NCBI GenBank assembly: GCA_964507325.1 | Contig: CAZDQL010000079.1 | Span: forward strand, 1 to 29,799 | Direction of reading: 5' to 3' | Source: CAZDQL01 sp964507325 | GTDB taxonomy: Bacteria > Planctomycetota > UBA1135 > GCA-002686595 | Length of the DNA stretch: 29,799 nt | Shown: positions 9,701 through 17,320 of the stretch, in pieces | How positions within the stretch are numbered: the first letter of the stretch is position 1 | Layout: the number at the start of each line of letters is the position of its first letter | Position numbers and translations under genes: made by a program | The notes under the pieces: model-generated | Database searches by the model: none | What the model was told of the DNA's origin: nothing | Seen by the model: the letters and a program-made list of their open reading frames with translations, nothing else

Positions 9701-9907
9701 GAAGGCGGCGTTCTTCAGCACCCGCCCGAGCCAGGCGCGCAGGTTCCCGCGCTCCCGCGGCGGCCGGCGCAGGGCCGCGAGCCAGGTCTCCTGGACCAGG
9801 TCGTCGGCCGTGGCGAGGTCGGCCACCAGGGAGCGCGCGAGGGCGCGCAGCCACCCGGTGTGGGTCAGGAGCTCGCGTTCGAGCTGGCTTGTGGAATCGG
9901 CGTCCAT
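6767..9907 (-). CDS. Membrane-tethered ECF-type sigma factor with carboxypeptidase-regulatory-like repeats
   Basis: The product has 1046 aa from the ATG at 9907, preceded by GGAGG (9920-9916) at 8 nt spacing; an upstream in-frame start at 9973 lacks this. Residues ~15-80 are sigma-70 region 2 (TADDLVQETWLAALRR, NLRAWLGRVLKNAA). Residues ~105-162 are region 4 (EPYRSTLLLRYYEGHTSAEI, GVPAGTVRWRLSRALEELRD). After a short linker comes one hydrophobic helix (~207-229, ISAGCVALLLLVVAGITGWPF). More than 750 residues follow that must lie outside the cytoplasm, containing at least five Cna-B/carboxypeptidase-regulatory-like sandwiches (IQGRVVDEAGSPIEGAWVKL, WIAGIVLDPEGDPVPHADL, VRGVVRASGAAVAGATVELY). 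Planctomycetes are known to fuse ECF sigmas to such extensions. The likely role is a surface or envelope sensor that controls its own sigma activity (inference). No separate anti-sigma gene is adjacent. Confidence 0.88.
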   Translation of the reverse strand: MDADSTSQLERELLTHTGWLRALARSLVADLATADDLVQETWLAALRRPPRERGNLRAWLGRVLKNAAFQRARSEGRRVQRELEAGEPTPLASPEEVAAKLDTQRRLTALVAELEEPYRSTLLLRYYEGHTSAEIGRRTGVPAGTVRWRLSRALEELRDRLDADHDGDRRVWCAALGALIRGGESAPLAPSAPTGTTTLTLLQGALGVKLLTISAGCVALLLLVVAGITGWPFSGPSPSEYVVPSAPAEVSFRALAPPAVEDERTAVRVETPESAAADDPAIEESDTVTNHVLARILDESGTPLADAELRHVGRGWGPHVTSATSGPDGRVLLPVAESRLQLDDLEALELLVARPGHASVFRRAMWRVGEDVHLGDVRLAPGGAIQGRVVDEAGSPIEGAWVKLTDRLPDRHTVEQERRSEQDWGGEGGLPPTHTDAVGEFTLSGVPAGYARLCAGGDGWLASWSAPIEVRAGAESFGIELALERRDPREWIAGIVLDPEGDPVPHADLNYSYRSSGAKGGGSTSVDRDGRFEIDVRRRSEYDLRASDDRNRWGDAVLEGVEPGTHDIVLRLTEPITTQLFVTSSDERFRAFSVSVRAPDHSHTYAWLSEQIPSEEGLELNVPRARFVVEVLAEGHEFAVLGPYDGEGVPAELRTALVSLPGVRGVVRASGAAVAGATVELYELADERIEHNGFAVSVDPSSRARGESDAQGRFDLTLRGAGTFLLRAEADGFAATELGPFRIDPEVGMEGIEVELGPGGAIEGFVLVPAESEPAGTIVAINRGDAHARTMRVGADGRFRFERLTPGAYEVRVTDEELDPTRSQTSTNSWKSPHVIEGDCVVSAGRTTWYDLDLGGGAEPCVVHGTLRLDGGVPGPWRVTLLPFGETRWVVGDHPSTTLGPDGEFSLRSREPGAYDLLFAAPGDEGEVTRLMAPIELEQGERDFSLALATGTVVIENAEPWPGGDESPASLRLHFLVWERDGVRALIPVGGDEARRCELPQVPAGHLRVCRLGPTELLQPEPDLSRWPTLTTLELPAGERVTVRLP

Positions 9908-10020
9908 CGGCTTCACCTCCCCAATGCCGCCCGGGGAGGAGTGTTGGACCCCCGGCGTGAATCGGGAGCTCAAATCACCCTAACTCCTTGTCCGGGGAGC
10001 GCTTGCGGCAGTCGGGGAAT

Positions 10021-10038
10021 CCGGGAGGAAGCCTCCGG
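10021..10038. promoter_or_regulatory. Short inverted repeat in the sigma factor/selenoprotein intergenic region
   Basis: CCGGGAGGAAGCCTCCGG forms a 5-bp GGAGG/CCTCC stem with AAG loop and a further two C-G pairs across a bulged G. It lies between the divergent sigma-factor and thioredoxin-like genes. It could be an operator or a leader hairpin; chance is also possible in sequence this GC-rich. Confidence 0.25.
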
Positions 10039-10108
10039 CCACTCCACCGATGTCCTGGTAGGGTCGTGCACACCCGTCGACCGTACGGGACTCACCGAGA
10101 GCAACGTG

Positions 10109-11410
10109 ATGTGGAATAGACACCTCTCCCTGACGACGGCGCTGCTCGCCGTCCTGGGGGTCTTCTGCCTCACGCTCCGCGCCGCCCAGGATGATGCGGC
10201 CGAGGAGTCGCCCTTCCCGAACGAGCCGATTGCCCATGCGCTCTACAACCGCATGGTGGAGTCGATGCGGGGGGCGCAGACCCTTTCGTGGACAGCGACC
10301 TTCAGGACCGAGACGCCCCACGGAGTCTTCGGGCTGGGCTCCTACCGGATCGAGCTGAAGAAGCCCAACTACTTCCGCATGGAAGGCACGCGGGCTGGCG
10401 CCGAGAAGGTCAGCGGCGTCCTGATCGGCGACGGCGAACGCCTCTGGATCCACTGGCCGGACGGCAAGCCGCAGTACCCGTGGGAGCGCAAGGGCGAGTA
10501 CCTCGCCGAGTACGAGCAGCACGAGCACTCCTTCTACATGACGAAGCCGGCCGCGCTCGCGCAGCACTCGATCGGGCACGAGGCCGGGCTGCTGGGGGCG
10601 GGGCTGAGCATGACGATCGTCGACGCCTCCACCTTCCACGGCTACACCGACTCCCTGCAGCCGTACCTCGACGGCGTGCGCAGCCTCGGCGTCAAGGAGG
10701 TGGACGGCGAGAAGTGCGACGGCGTCGAGGTCAGCTTCATGAAGCACCAGCGCAGCTGGTACCTGTGGCTCTCCCGCTCGGACTACCTGCCGCGAGAGCT
10801 GAGGGAAGTGGTCCGCGTCAGCTACGACATCGTCAAGTACGAGACCTGGTCCGACATCGTCGTCGACGAGGAGATCGCGGGCGACCGCTTCGCGTGGTCA
10901 CCCCCCGAGGGCTGGGTCGAGTGGAGCATGCCGCCCATCGAAGAGGGCCTCCTGAAACGCGGCACGCTCGCCCCCGAGATCGAGGGGCCCACCCTGGACG
11001 GCGATACGATCAAGCTCTCCGACTACCGCGGGAACTTCGTCTGGCTCAACAAGTGGCGCTGTGGGTGACCCGCCTGTCGAGAGGAGATACGGGGTCTCCA
11101 AGAACTGCATCAGCGCTTCCAGGGCAAGGGGATGGTCGTCATCGGTCACAACAGCGCCGACGACGCGGAGATCGCCCGCAAGTTCGTCACCGAGAACGAG
11201 GCCACCTACCCCACCATCCTCGACACCTCGCTGGAGGGCTATCAGGCGATGGCCCAGTACGAGACGCTGGGCATGAGCGCCGTTCCGATGACCTACCTCA
11301 TCAACCCCGAGGGAAAGGTCGTCGACGCGTGGTACGGGCACAATCCCGCCCAGATGGAGAAGTACGCTGAGCTGATCCAGCAGTGGCTGGAGTTCGAGAA
11401 GGACAAGTAG
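10109..11410 (+). CDS. Exported DUF2092-like/thioredoxin-fold protein, probable selenoprotein (UGA at residue 320)
   Basis: Reading through the TGA at 11066-11068 gives 433 aa. The ATG at 10109 opens a Sec signal peptide (LTTALLAVLGVFCLTLRAAQ). Residues ~45-285 resemble the LolA-like DUF2092 fold. Residues ~292-433 are a TlpA/AhpC-type thioredoxin domain: LAPEIEGPTLDGDTIKLSDY, VWLNKW, the active site, GMVVIGHN, and SAVPMTYLINPEGK with its cis-proline. The active site reads W316-R-C-G-(TGA)-P-A-C323-R-E-E, and aligned to the usual WATWCPPCREE the TGA falls exactly on the nucleophilic cysteine, giving UxxC. The frame stays open for a further 114 codons without shift or second stop. A hairpin follows 14 nt after the TGA. 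Selenocysteine is the best reading; a Cys-to-stop mutation or base error (TGC/TGT to TGA) is the alternative. Without readthrough the product would be 319 aa and inactive as a thioredoxin. Confidence 0.72.
11066..11099 (+). promoter_or_regulatory. Candidate bacterial SECIS element following the in-frame UGA
   Basis: The UGA at 11066-11068 is followed after 14 nt by GGAGAUACGGGGUCUCC (11083-11099): five Watson-Crick pairs (83-87 with 95-99), a possible sixth U-G pair, and a G-rich loop starting about 20 nt after the UGA. From memory, the E. coli fdhF element also places a 17-nt upper hairpin about 11 nt after UGA, so geometry is comparable. The family's preference for G among the first loop bases is not clearly met, and an alternative fold pairing GACCC (67-71) with GGGUC (92-96) exists. 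Confidence 0.45.
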
Positions 11411-11414
11411 CGCG

Positions 11415-11431
11415 GCGGGGGAGCTCCCCGC
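11415..11431. terminator. Bidirectional terminator-like hairpin between convergent genes
   Basis: GCGGGG-GAGCT-CCCCGC gives a 6-bp all-GC stem with a 5-nt loop in the 27-nt gap between the stop codons of the thioredoxin-like gene (plus) and the lyase-like gene (minus). There is no U-tract on either side, so intrinsic termination is uncertain. Confidence 0.45.
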
Positions 11432-11437
11432 GACCCG

Positions 11438-12418
11438 CTACTTCCCCTTCTCCGGCGGCTCGAGCGGCCCAACGTACTCGCTGGCGACCACGACCTGGTC
11501 GAACCAGACCTTGCTGACGTGGCCCCGCGCAGCCTTGGTGATGTAGACGTAGGTCCACAGGTAGTTCACCGCCAACTCCTCGGTCGAGCGCCAGGCGAAG
11601 CCGTCGAAGCTGCCCTCCGCCTCGGCGACCGGGCTCCACCAGCCGCCCATCCAGCGACCTTGCGGGTAGCCCCGACCCACGCGGCTCAGGATGCGCCCGT
11701 CGACGCGATGCAGCTTGCCGTCGATCCAGAAGGCCTGCTCGCCATTCGGCTCGCCGAGCTCGTTCATCACGACCATCAGCTCGACGCAGATCCACCGGCC
11801 CCGCTCCACCTGCGGCCGTTCGACACCGACCAGGAAGGGCGTGCCCCAGTAGTTGCCGTCGCCGTGCACGTGCATGCCCTGCCAGTAGGTGTAGAAGTCC
11901 CAGCGCCACTCCTTGCCGCAGGGTTCGACGCTGGTGCAGAAGCGCTCGTCCCCTTTCGGCCGCACGCCGGCGCCGCCCTGCGGCCAGGGGGTCGGCGGGT
12001 TGAAGCCGCCGAGATGCGTTCCGAAGTGGTGGATCTGCGCGCAGTCCTCGTCGAAGCGCACGTAGCTGCGCACGAAGACTCGCTCGTGCCCTGGGAGCAG
12101 GCGGCGGTAGAGCTTGCCGCCGCTGCCCTTCCCGCCGACGTGGGTGACCAGCAGGGAGTGCTCGTCGGCCGCGTGCTCGGGCACCTCCTTCGAGAAGGAG
12201 AGGCTCTCGCGCTCGGCGGCCTCGTCCCAGCGCGCGCAGAGCTCGTCGAGGCTCTCTTCGTCGAAACGCTCGACGAAGATCACGCGTGGATCCCGCTCGA
12301 TGCCGGCGTCGCCGGGGTACTGCGCCGCCAGTCCCGTGCGGCCCTCCGGCAGCGGTTCGGGCTCCTCGGCGAATGAGCCGAGTGCAGAGGTGATGATGAG
12401 GAGTGCAAGCGACAGCAT
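11438..12418 (-). CDS. Secreted polysaccharide-lyase-like (jelly-roll) protein
   Basis: This 326-aa product starts at the ATG at 12418, with GGAGG about 10 nt upstream. An N-terminal signal peptide (LSLALLIITSALGSFAEE) indicates export. The body has the texture of the beta-jelly-roll polysaccharide lyase/heparinase-like group: VRSYVRFDEDCAQIHHFGTH, RWICVELMVVMNE, GEQAFWIDGKLHRVDG, VWFDQVVVASEYVGP. The segment in which the polymer-cutting residues would lie cannot be assigned with certainty, so calling it an active lyase would overreach; it may only bind carbohydrate. It converges on the thioredoxin-like gene and shows no operon partner. Confidence 0.75.
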   Translation of the reverse strand: MLSLALLIITSALGSFAEEPEPLPEGRTGLAAQYPGDAGIERDPRVIFVERFDEESLDELCARWDEAAERESLSFSKEVPEHAADEHSLLVTHVGGKGSGGKLYRRLLPGHERVFVRSYVRFDEDCAQIHHFGTHLGGFNPPTPWPQGGAGVRPKGDERFCTSVEPCGKEWRWDFYTYWQGMHVHGDGNYWGTPFLVGVERPQVERGRWICVELMVVMNELGEPNGEQAFWIDGKLHRVDGRILSRVGRGYPQGRWMGGWWSPVAEAEGSFDGFAWRSTEELAVNYLWTYVYITKAARGHVSKVWFDQVVVASEYVGPLEPPEKGK

Positions 12419-12955
12419 GGTCCGGTCATCCTCCCCGATCCCTACCCCGGGGGATAGGAGTTCCGAGAGGATGAGCCTCGGTGCCCAGGGGGAGTCGGCC
12501 GGAGCCCGTCCTACCGAGTTGCGGGCCTACCAGACCCCTGTCGAGGCCCCGGGAGGCCTACCTCCGGGCTGCGAGGACAACCCGTCGTCGATCGTTTTCT
12601 CGAGCGCGAAGCCGGGGAGGAGGCTCCTGAACCCACCGTGAACGAGATTTGGGCTAACTTGTCGCACGCCGGGGCGCATCCACTGTCCGGTTGGTCTATC
12701 CTCCCGGCGTCGAGGCCGACCCTCACGAGGGAACAGCGCCTCGACCAATCAAGGGGGGGGCTACTCCCCGGCTCGGCCGCCATCCGTGCGACCGGCGGCG
12801 CACAGCAGGGCCCTGCAAGGGCCGCGTCGCACCGACTCCGATCGTTCCCGTGTCTGTTGTATGGGTCCTGATCTCAGGCGCCGGCTCGCGCACCACGCGA
12901 GCACCGCCACGACGAGGAACCCGACATCACCCGACACCGCAGCGCCCGCCACTCC
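12419..12955. other. Intergenic region between divergent lyase-like and helicase genes
   Basis: This 537-nt stretch has no convincing reading frame; the open frames in it are Arg/Pro-rich and unlike known proteins. It must hold the promoters of two divergent genes, but I see no strong -35/-10 pair. A long leader for the helicase mRNA is possible, as cold-inducible DEAD-box helicases often have one (inference). Confidence 0.5.
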
Positions 12956-14254
12956 GTGGCTGGCTTCGCTCGCTTCGAGCTACGTTCCGAACTGCTCCAG
13001 GCCCTCGCTGAGATGGGCTTCACCACGCCGCGCCCGGTCCAGGAGCGCGCCATTCCACCCGCTCTCGCAGGACGCGACGTCCTGGGTCTGGCCCAGACGG
13101 GCACCGGCAAGACGGCGGCTTTCGCCCTTCCCATCCTCCACCGACTGCTCGATCGACAACGCCCCGGGCCGCGCGCGCTGGTCGTGACGCCGACCCGGGA
13201 GCTGACTGCGCAGGTTGCTGAGCAGTTCGACCGCTTGGCTGCGCACACGCCATTCGCCTCCGCCTCGTTGTACGGCGGTGTCCCGATCGCCCGCCAGCAG
13301 CGCGCCTTGCGCAGATGCCCCGAGGTGCTGGTCGCCTGCCCGGGCCGCCTGCTCGACCTCCTGGGCCGGGGAGCACTGCGCCTCGACACGATCGAGGTCT
13401 TGGTGCTCGACGAGGCCGACCACATGTTCGACATGGGCTTCCTGCCCGACGTGCGGCGCATCCTGCGGGCGCTGCCTGCACGCCGACAGAATCTGCTCTT
13501 CTCGGCCACGATGCCCGACGAGATCCGCAAGCTGGCGAACCAGGTGCTGGTCGAACCCGCCGTCGTCGAGCTGGAGCACTCCCGACCGGCGGAGACGATC
13601 GAGCACGCGCTCCTACCGCTCCAGGAGGGAGACAAGGTCCGGGCACTCGAGCGCCTGCTGGGGGGCGAGGACTTCAGCTCCGCGCTCGTCTTCCTGCGCA
13701 CCAAGCGGCGCGCTCGGCGACTGGCCCGACAGCTCGACGACCGCGGCCACGCGGCGATCGCCTTGCAGGGGAACATGTCCCAGGGTCAGCGCGATCGAGC
13801 CCTGAACGGCTTCCGAGAGAACCGCTACAACGTCCTCGTGGCAACCGACATCGCCGCTCGCGGGCTCGACATCGAGGGGATCTCGCACGTGGTGAACTTC
13901 GACGTCCCGGGCACCCCGGATGCCTACACGCACCGCATCGGCCGAACCGGTCGCTCGGGACGCAGTGGAGCGGCACTCACCTTCGTCACCCCAGCCGAGT
14001 CTGCCGCCGTGCGGGCGATCGAGAGGCGTCTCGGCGCACGGATCGAGCGCAAGCCAGAGGCGGACGCCGGCCTGCGCGGGCACACCGGGCGCAGCCCCGC
14101 GCGGCCGCGCAGAACGCCGCGCTCGGCGGAGATCCCGCGTCGCGCGCAGGGCCCGGTTGCTCCCGCGCAACCCACGGTGCCCTCGCAGCCTCCCTTCGGA
14201 CTGGGGGTGGTCGATCACTCCCAAGCCGACCGGTTCGAAGACGCCCGTCGATAG
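12956..14254 (+). CDS. DEAD-box ATP-dependent RNA helicase, RhlE-like
   Basis: The 432-aa product unwinds or remodels RNA duplexes with ATP, probably in ribosome assembly or mRNA turnover. All core motifs are present: F-motif and Q motif (FTTPRPVQ, 22-29), Walker A AQTGTGKT (46-53), PTREL (79-83), GG (107-108), DEAD (152-155), SAT (183-185), and in the second RecA domain LVATDIAARGLDI, VVNFDVPGTPDAYTHRIGRT and GRSG. The C-terminal ~60 residues are a basic, Pro/Arg-rich tail without a recognisable domain, as in RhlE proteins. The start is GTG at 12956, chosen because homologs begin just before F-x-x-FxLxxELLxAL; no Shine-Dalgarno is visible, so an upstream non-ATG start is not excluded. Confidence 0.93.
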   Translation: MAGFARFELRSELLQALAEMGFTTPRPVQERAIPPALAGRDVLGLAQTGTGKTAAFALPILHRLLDRQRPGPRALVVTPTRELTAQVAEQFDRLAAHTPFASASLYGGVPIARQQRALRRCPEVLVACPGRLLDLLGRGALRLDTIEVLVLDEADHMFDMGFLPDVRRILRALPARRQNLLFSATMPDEIRKLANQVLVEPAVVELEHSRPAETIEHALLPLQEGDKVRALERLLGGEDFSSALVFLRTKRRARRLARQLDDRGHAAIALQGNMSQGQRDRALNGFRENRYNVLVATDIAARGLDIEGISHVVNFDVPGTPDAYTHRIGRTGRSGRSGAALTFVTPAESAAVRAIERRLGARIERKPEADAGLRGHTGRSPARPRRTPRSAEIPRRAQGPVAPAQPTVPSQPPFGLGVVDHSQADRFEDARR

Positions 14255-14327
14255 GACTGACAGCAAAACACCGGCCAGGGCCATAACTGAGCTTCATCCC
14301 GGAATGACACGTACACTCTGAACCGCA

Positions 14328-16274
14328 ATGAGAAGAGTTCTCCTCACGAGCGTCTGCCGACCGATCGGCCCTGATCACGGCGACGCTCCCAGCGTCGGTT
14401 ACGAGCTACTCCACGGGCAAGTCACGCGGGCACAAGGGCTTTTCGGACCCCGCTCCCACCACATCCACTTCTCCCTGGAGTACATCGCGGAGAACCTCGA
14501 AGCACCGTGCGTGGTGCTGCAGTACCCTTCGCGCCGCGAGCTGATCCGCGAATTGAAGAAGGGCTACGACTACGTAGCGATCTCCTTCCTCTTGGCCCTG
14601 TTCCACCGCATGAAGGACGTCGTCGCGCTCGTCCGCGAACACGCGCCCTTCGCCAAGATCGTGCTGGGAGGCTACGGTGCGGTCCTGTCCGACGAGGAGC
14701 TCGCGCCCTACGGCGACCACATCTGCCGCGAGGAAGGAGTTGCTTTCATGCGGCGCTTGCTCGGCGAGCCCGAGCTCGCCATGCCCTACCACCACCCCCT
14801 CATCACGAGCACCCTCAAGGTGTTCGGGGCACGAGTCTCGCACACCGGCATGATCTTCGCCGGTCTGGGCTGTCCCAGTGGTTGTGACTTCTGTTGCACA
14901 TCGCACTTCTTCGAGCGTCGCCATATCAAACTGCTGCCGACCGGCGAAGACATCCATCGCGTCGCAGAACGCTACGTCGCTCTCGACCCCGACATCACGC
15001 TGGTCGTGCTCGACGAGGATTTCCTGCTGAATCGGCGCCGGGCCATGGCTTTCCGCGAGTCCGTCCTGCGGGCCGGAAAGCCCCTCTCCATCTTCGCTTT
15101 CGCCAGCATCCGTGCTCTCAGCCAGTACACGACCGAAGAAATCGTCGAGATGGGCATCGACGGCCTCTGGATCGGCTACGAGGGGACGCGCTCGGGCTAT
15201 GCCAAGCAGGAGGGGCGCCCTCCCGAGGAGCTCTTCGTCGAGCTCCGGGAGCACGGGGTGTCGGTCCTCGCCTCGATGATCGTCGGATTGCCCTACCAGG
15301 ATGACGAGATCGTGGAGCAGGAGCTCGCTCAGCTCCTGGCGCTCGAGCCAGATCTGTGCCAGTTCCTGATCTACGGGCCAGTGCCCGGCACGCCCTTCTT
15401 CGAGCAGGTCGTCGAGCAGGGCAGGTTGCGCGAGGAGTTCCACACCGATCGCGAGCGGTTCTACAAGGTCAGCGACGGATTCACCGCCATGGTGAAGCAC
15501 CCCAAGCTCGGGTTCGAGCAGATCGAGGAGCAACAGCGCCGCTGCTACCGGGAGGAGTTCCAGCAGCTGGGCCCCACGATCTACCGCTCGATCGAGACCT
15601 GGCTGAAGGGCTACCGAACGCTGAGCCGCTCCACGAATCCGGCCCTGCGGCAGAAGGCGCAGCGACTCGCGCGCGAGGTCCGCAAGGCCTATCCCGTATT
15701 CCTCGCCGGCCGCCTGCTCGGTCCGAACCGGGTCATCCGTCGCCGCATCGGTTCGCTGCAGAGGGACGTTCACGCGGCCTTCGGCCGGCCCAGGTTGGGG
15801 CAGCGCCTGCAGGGACTCATGGCGACGGGTCTGGCGCTCTGGACCTCCGTCACGCTGAAACTGCGGCTCTTCCAGCACCCGCGGCTGGTGAGGCACGCGT
15901 ACCGCATGCCTGCCGCGGAACCTCGACCGGCCCGCATATGGCGCAAGCTGAGGCGAGTAGAGCAGGTCGCCACGGTCGAGTTGCGGCCAGCGGGCACGAT
16001 CTGGCTCGGATTGCACGGGGCGATCGAGACCGCGGATGCCTCCCATCTCGCAGGTCGCATCCGCAGGGCCTTGCAACGTACCCGTGAGAGCGTCGTCCTG
16101 GACCTCGAGCGCTTGACACAGCTCGAGCACGATGCGGCCAACAAGCTCGTCGCGGCGTTGCGCGCTCACCGCGATCGCATCCGCGTCCTCATGCCGAGCG
16201 CACTGTCCAGTCCGGGTGTGACCACAGTGCTGGCCATCTTCAGCCTCTACCGGGGATCGGGACTCAACGGCTAG
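14328..16274 (+). CDS. B12-binding-like radical SAM protein fused to a C-terminal STAS-like domain
   Basis: The 648-aa product begins with a Rossmann-like cobalamin-binding-type region (~60-145: DYVAISFLLALFHRMKDV, KIVLGGYGAVLSDEEL) that lacks a DxHxxG motif. A radical SAM core follows with the 4Fe-4S motif C182-x3-C186-x2-C189 (GCPSGCDFCCTS), VVLDEDFLLNRRR, IGYEGTRSGYAKQEG and MIVGLPYQDDE. Residues ~390-540 are helical and basic. Residues ~545-640 look like a STAS domain (anti-sigma-antagonist fold): GLHGAIETADASHLAGRIRR, SVVLDLERLTQLEHDAANKL, RIRVLMPSALSSPGV. The substrate is unknown; related enzymes methylate or rearrange lipids and cofactors. The gene follows the helicase by 73 nt. The STAS part could be a regulatory or protein-interaction module (inference). 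Confidence 0.85.
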   Translation: MRRVLLTSVCRPIGPDHGDAPSVGYELLHGQVTRAQGLFGPRSHHIHFSLEYIAENLEAPCVVLQYPSRRELIRELKKGYDYVAISFLLALFHRMKDVVALVREHAPFAKIVLGGYGAVLSDEELAPYGDHICREEGVAFMRRLLGEPELAMPYHHPLITSTLKVFGARVSHTGMIFAGLGCPSGCDFCCTSHFFERRHIKLLPTGEDIHRVAERYVALDPDITLVVLDEDFLLNRRRAMAFRESVLRAGKPLSIFAFASIRALSQYTTEEIVEMGIDGLWIGYEGTRSGYAKQEGRPPEELFVELREHGVSVLASMIVGLPYQDDEIVEQELAQLLALEPDLCQFLIYGPVPGTPFFEQVVEQGRLREEFHTDRERFYKVSDGFTAMVKHPKLGFEQIEEQQRRCYREEFQQLGPTIYRSIETWLKGYRTLSRSTNPALRQKAQRLAREVRKAYPVFLAGRLLGPNRVIRRRIGSLQRDVHAAFGRPRLGQRLQGLMATGLALWTSVTLKLRLFQHPRLVRHAYRMPAAEPRPARIWRKLRRVEQVATVELRPAGTIWLGLHGAIETADASHLAGRIRRALQRTRESVVLDLERLTQLEHDAANKLVAALRAHRDRIRVLMPSALSSPGVTTVLAIFSLYRGSGLNG

Positions 16275-16306
16275 GACTCGGTTCTCGGGTCGGGCGAGGA
16301 GCGCCT

Positions 16307-16334
16307 GGAGGGCACTGCGTTGCCACAGCCCTCC
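16307..16334. terminator. Bidirectional terminator-like hairpin between convergent genes
   Basis: GGAGGGC (16307-16313) pairs with GCCCTCC (16328-16334) across a 14-nt loop that can add an inner TG/CA pair. It lies between the stop codons of the radical SAM gene (plus) and the isomerase-like gene (minus). No U-tract is present. Confidence 0.5.
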
Positions 16335-16375
16335 GGGTGGAGCCTCACGGTTTGGCGGCCGTCGATCGCTGCAGT

Positions 16376-17320
16376 CTAGAAATCGTCGCAGGCCCGGTAG
16401 GCCTCGATCACTGCTCGCTCGCCTTCGACTCCCGGCTTCGAGTTGCCGTGCTCCATGCCGAGGATGCCGGTGAAGCCCCTGGCGTGGATGTGGCGGAAGA
16501 CGTTCTTGTAGTTGATCTCCCCCGTGGTCGGCTCGCGGCGTCCGGGGTTGTCGCCGATCTGGAAGTAGCCGATCTCGTCCCAGGCGTGGTCGATGTTGGG
16601 GATCAGGTTCCCTTCGGTGATCTGCTGGTGGTAGATGTCGAAGAGGATCTTGCAGGAGGGGCTGTCGACCGCCCGACAGATCAGGTAGGCCTGCGGGATC
16701 TTCGTCAGGAACAGACCCGGGTGGTCTCTCCAGGGATTCAGGGGCTCCAGGACCATGACCAGGCCCGCGGGCTCGCAGATCTCCGCCGCGCGGCGCAGGG
16801 CCTCCACGACGTTGGCGGTCTGGTAGTCCGGCTCGAGGCGGGGCTCCACCATCCCCGGCACGACGGTGGCCCAGGTCGCCCCGACCCGCTTGGCCACCTC
16901 CACGGCGTTCTCGATGTCCTTCACGAAGCGGTCCCGTTGATCGACGTTGCCCGTGCTCAGGTTCTTCTCCCAGAGGTGGGTGTGGGCCACGAAGACGCCC
17001 ATCCGCATTCCTAAGCGTTCGAGAGCCTCCGCGATCCTCTTCTGCACCTCGACGGGGCGCCCGGCCATGCCGTTGTCCTCGAACGCCGTGAAGCCCTGGT
17101 CCGCCATGAACTCGAGCTGCGCGACCGGATCGTCACCGGCGGAGTGGCGGAACATGCCCAGGTGCGGGGCGTAGGGCAGCTTGAATTTCGGGTTCGACGC
17201 TTCCTGGGCCCCGGCCAGACCGGGCAGGCCGATGGAGAGGGCTCCGGCGGCCAGGCCGCCCTTCAGGAAGTCCCGGCGGTCCGCGCCGCCGCCGTTGGGC
17301 TCGGGAGAGTGGTTCTGCAT
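16376..17320 (-). CDS. Tat-exported TIM-barrel sugar isomerase/epimerase-like protein (hydroxypyruvate isomerase-like)
   Basis: The 314-aa product starts at the ATG at 17320 (GAGG about 7 nt upstream), giving a Tat signal: RRDFLKGGLAAGALSIGLPG, then AGAQ. The open frame extends to 17461, but that part is not needed. The mature part is an AP-endonuclease-2/xylose-isomerase-like barrel close to hydroxypyruvate isomerase. Metal and substrate residues expected in the family appear in VLEPLNPWRDHPG (Glu), ILFDIYHQQI (Asp, His), YFQIGDNPGRREPTTGEINY and GILGMEHGNSKPG (Glu). The reaction would be isomerisation or epimerisation of a small sugar or keto acid. Export of such enzymes in folded form is common in planctomycetes. 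Substrate unknown. Confidence 0.87.
   Translation of the reverse strand: MQNHSPEPNGGGADRRDFLKGGLAAGALSIGLPGLAGAQEASNPKFKLPYAPHLGMFRHSAGDDPVAQLEFMADQGFTAFEDNGMAGRPVEVQKRIAEALERLGMRMGVFVAHTHLWEKNLSTGNVDQRDRFVKDIENAVEVAKRVGATWATVVPGMVEPRLEPDYQTANVVEALRRAAEICEPAGLVMVLEPLNPWRDHPGLFLTKIPQAYLICRAVDSPSCKILFDIYHQQITEGNLIPNIDHAWDEIGYFQIGDNPGRREPTTGEINYKNVFRHIHARGFTGILGMEHGNSKPGVEGERAVIEAYRACDDF

Noticed and set aside
9299..10108. N-terminal extension of the thioredoxin-like frame back to 9299
   Set aside because: It lies antisense to the sigma factor gene and has Gly/Arg/Gln-rich shadow composition; the signal peptide starts at 10109.
11066..11068. TGA decoded as tryptophan (alternative genetic code)
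   Set aside because: TGA ends several intact genes here (for example the transporter, deoB, PD40, nitrilase-family and DUF1805 genes), so the code is standard; Sec or mutation remains.
14406..16169. 587-aa minus-strand open frame opposite the radical SAM gene
   Set aside because: Antisense of a clear radical SAM protein; no domain can be recognised in it.
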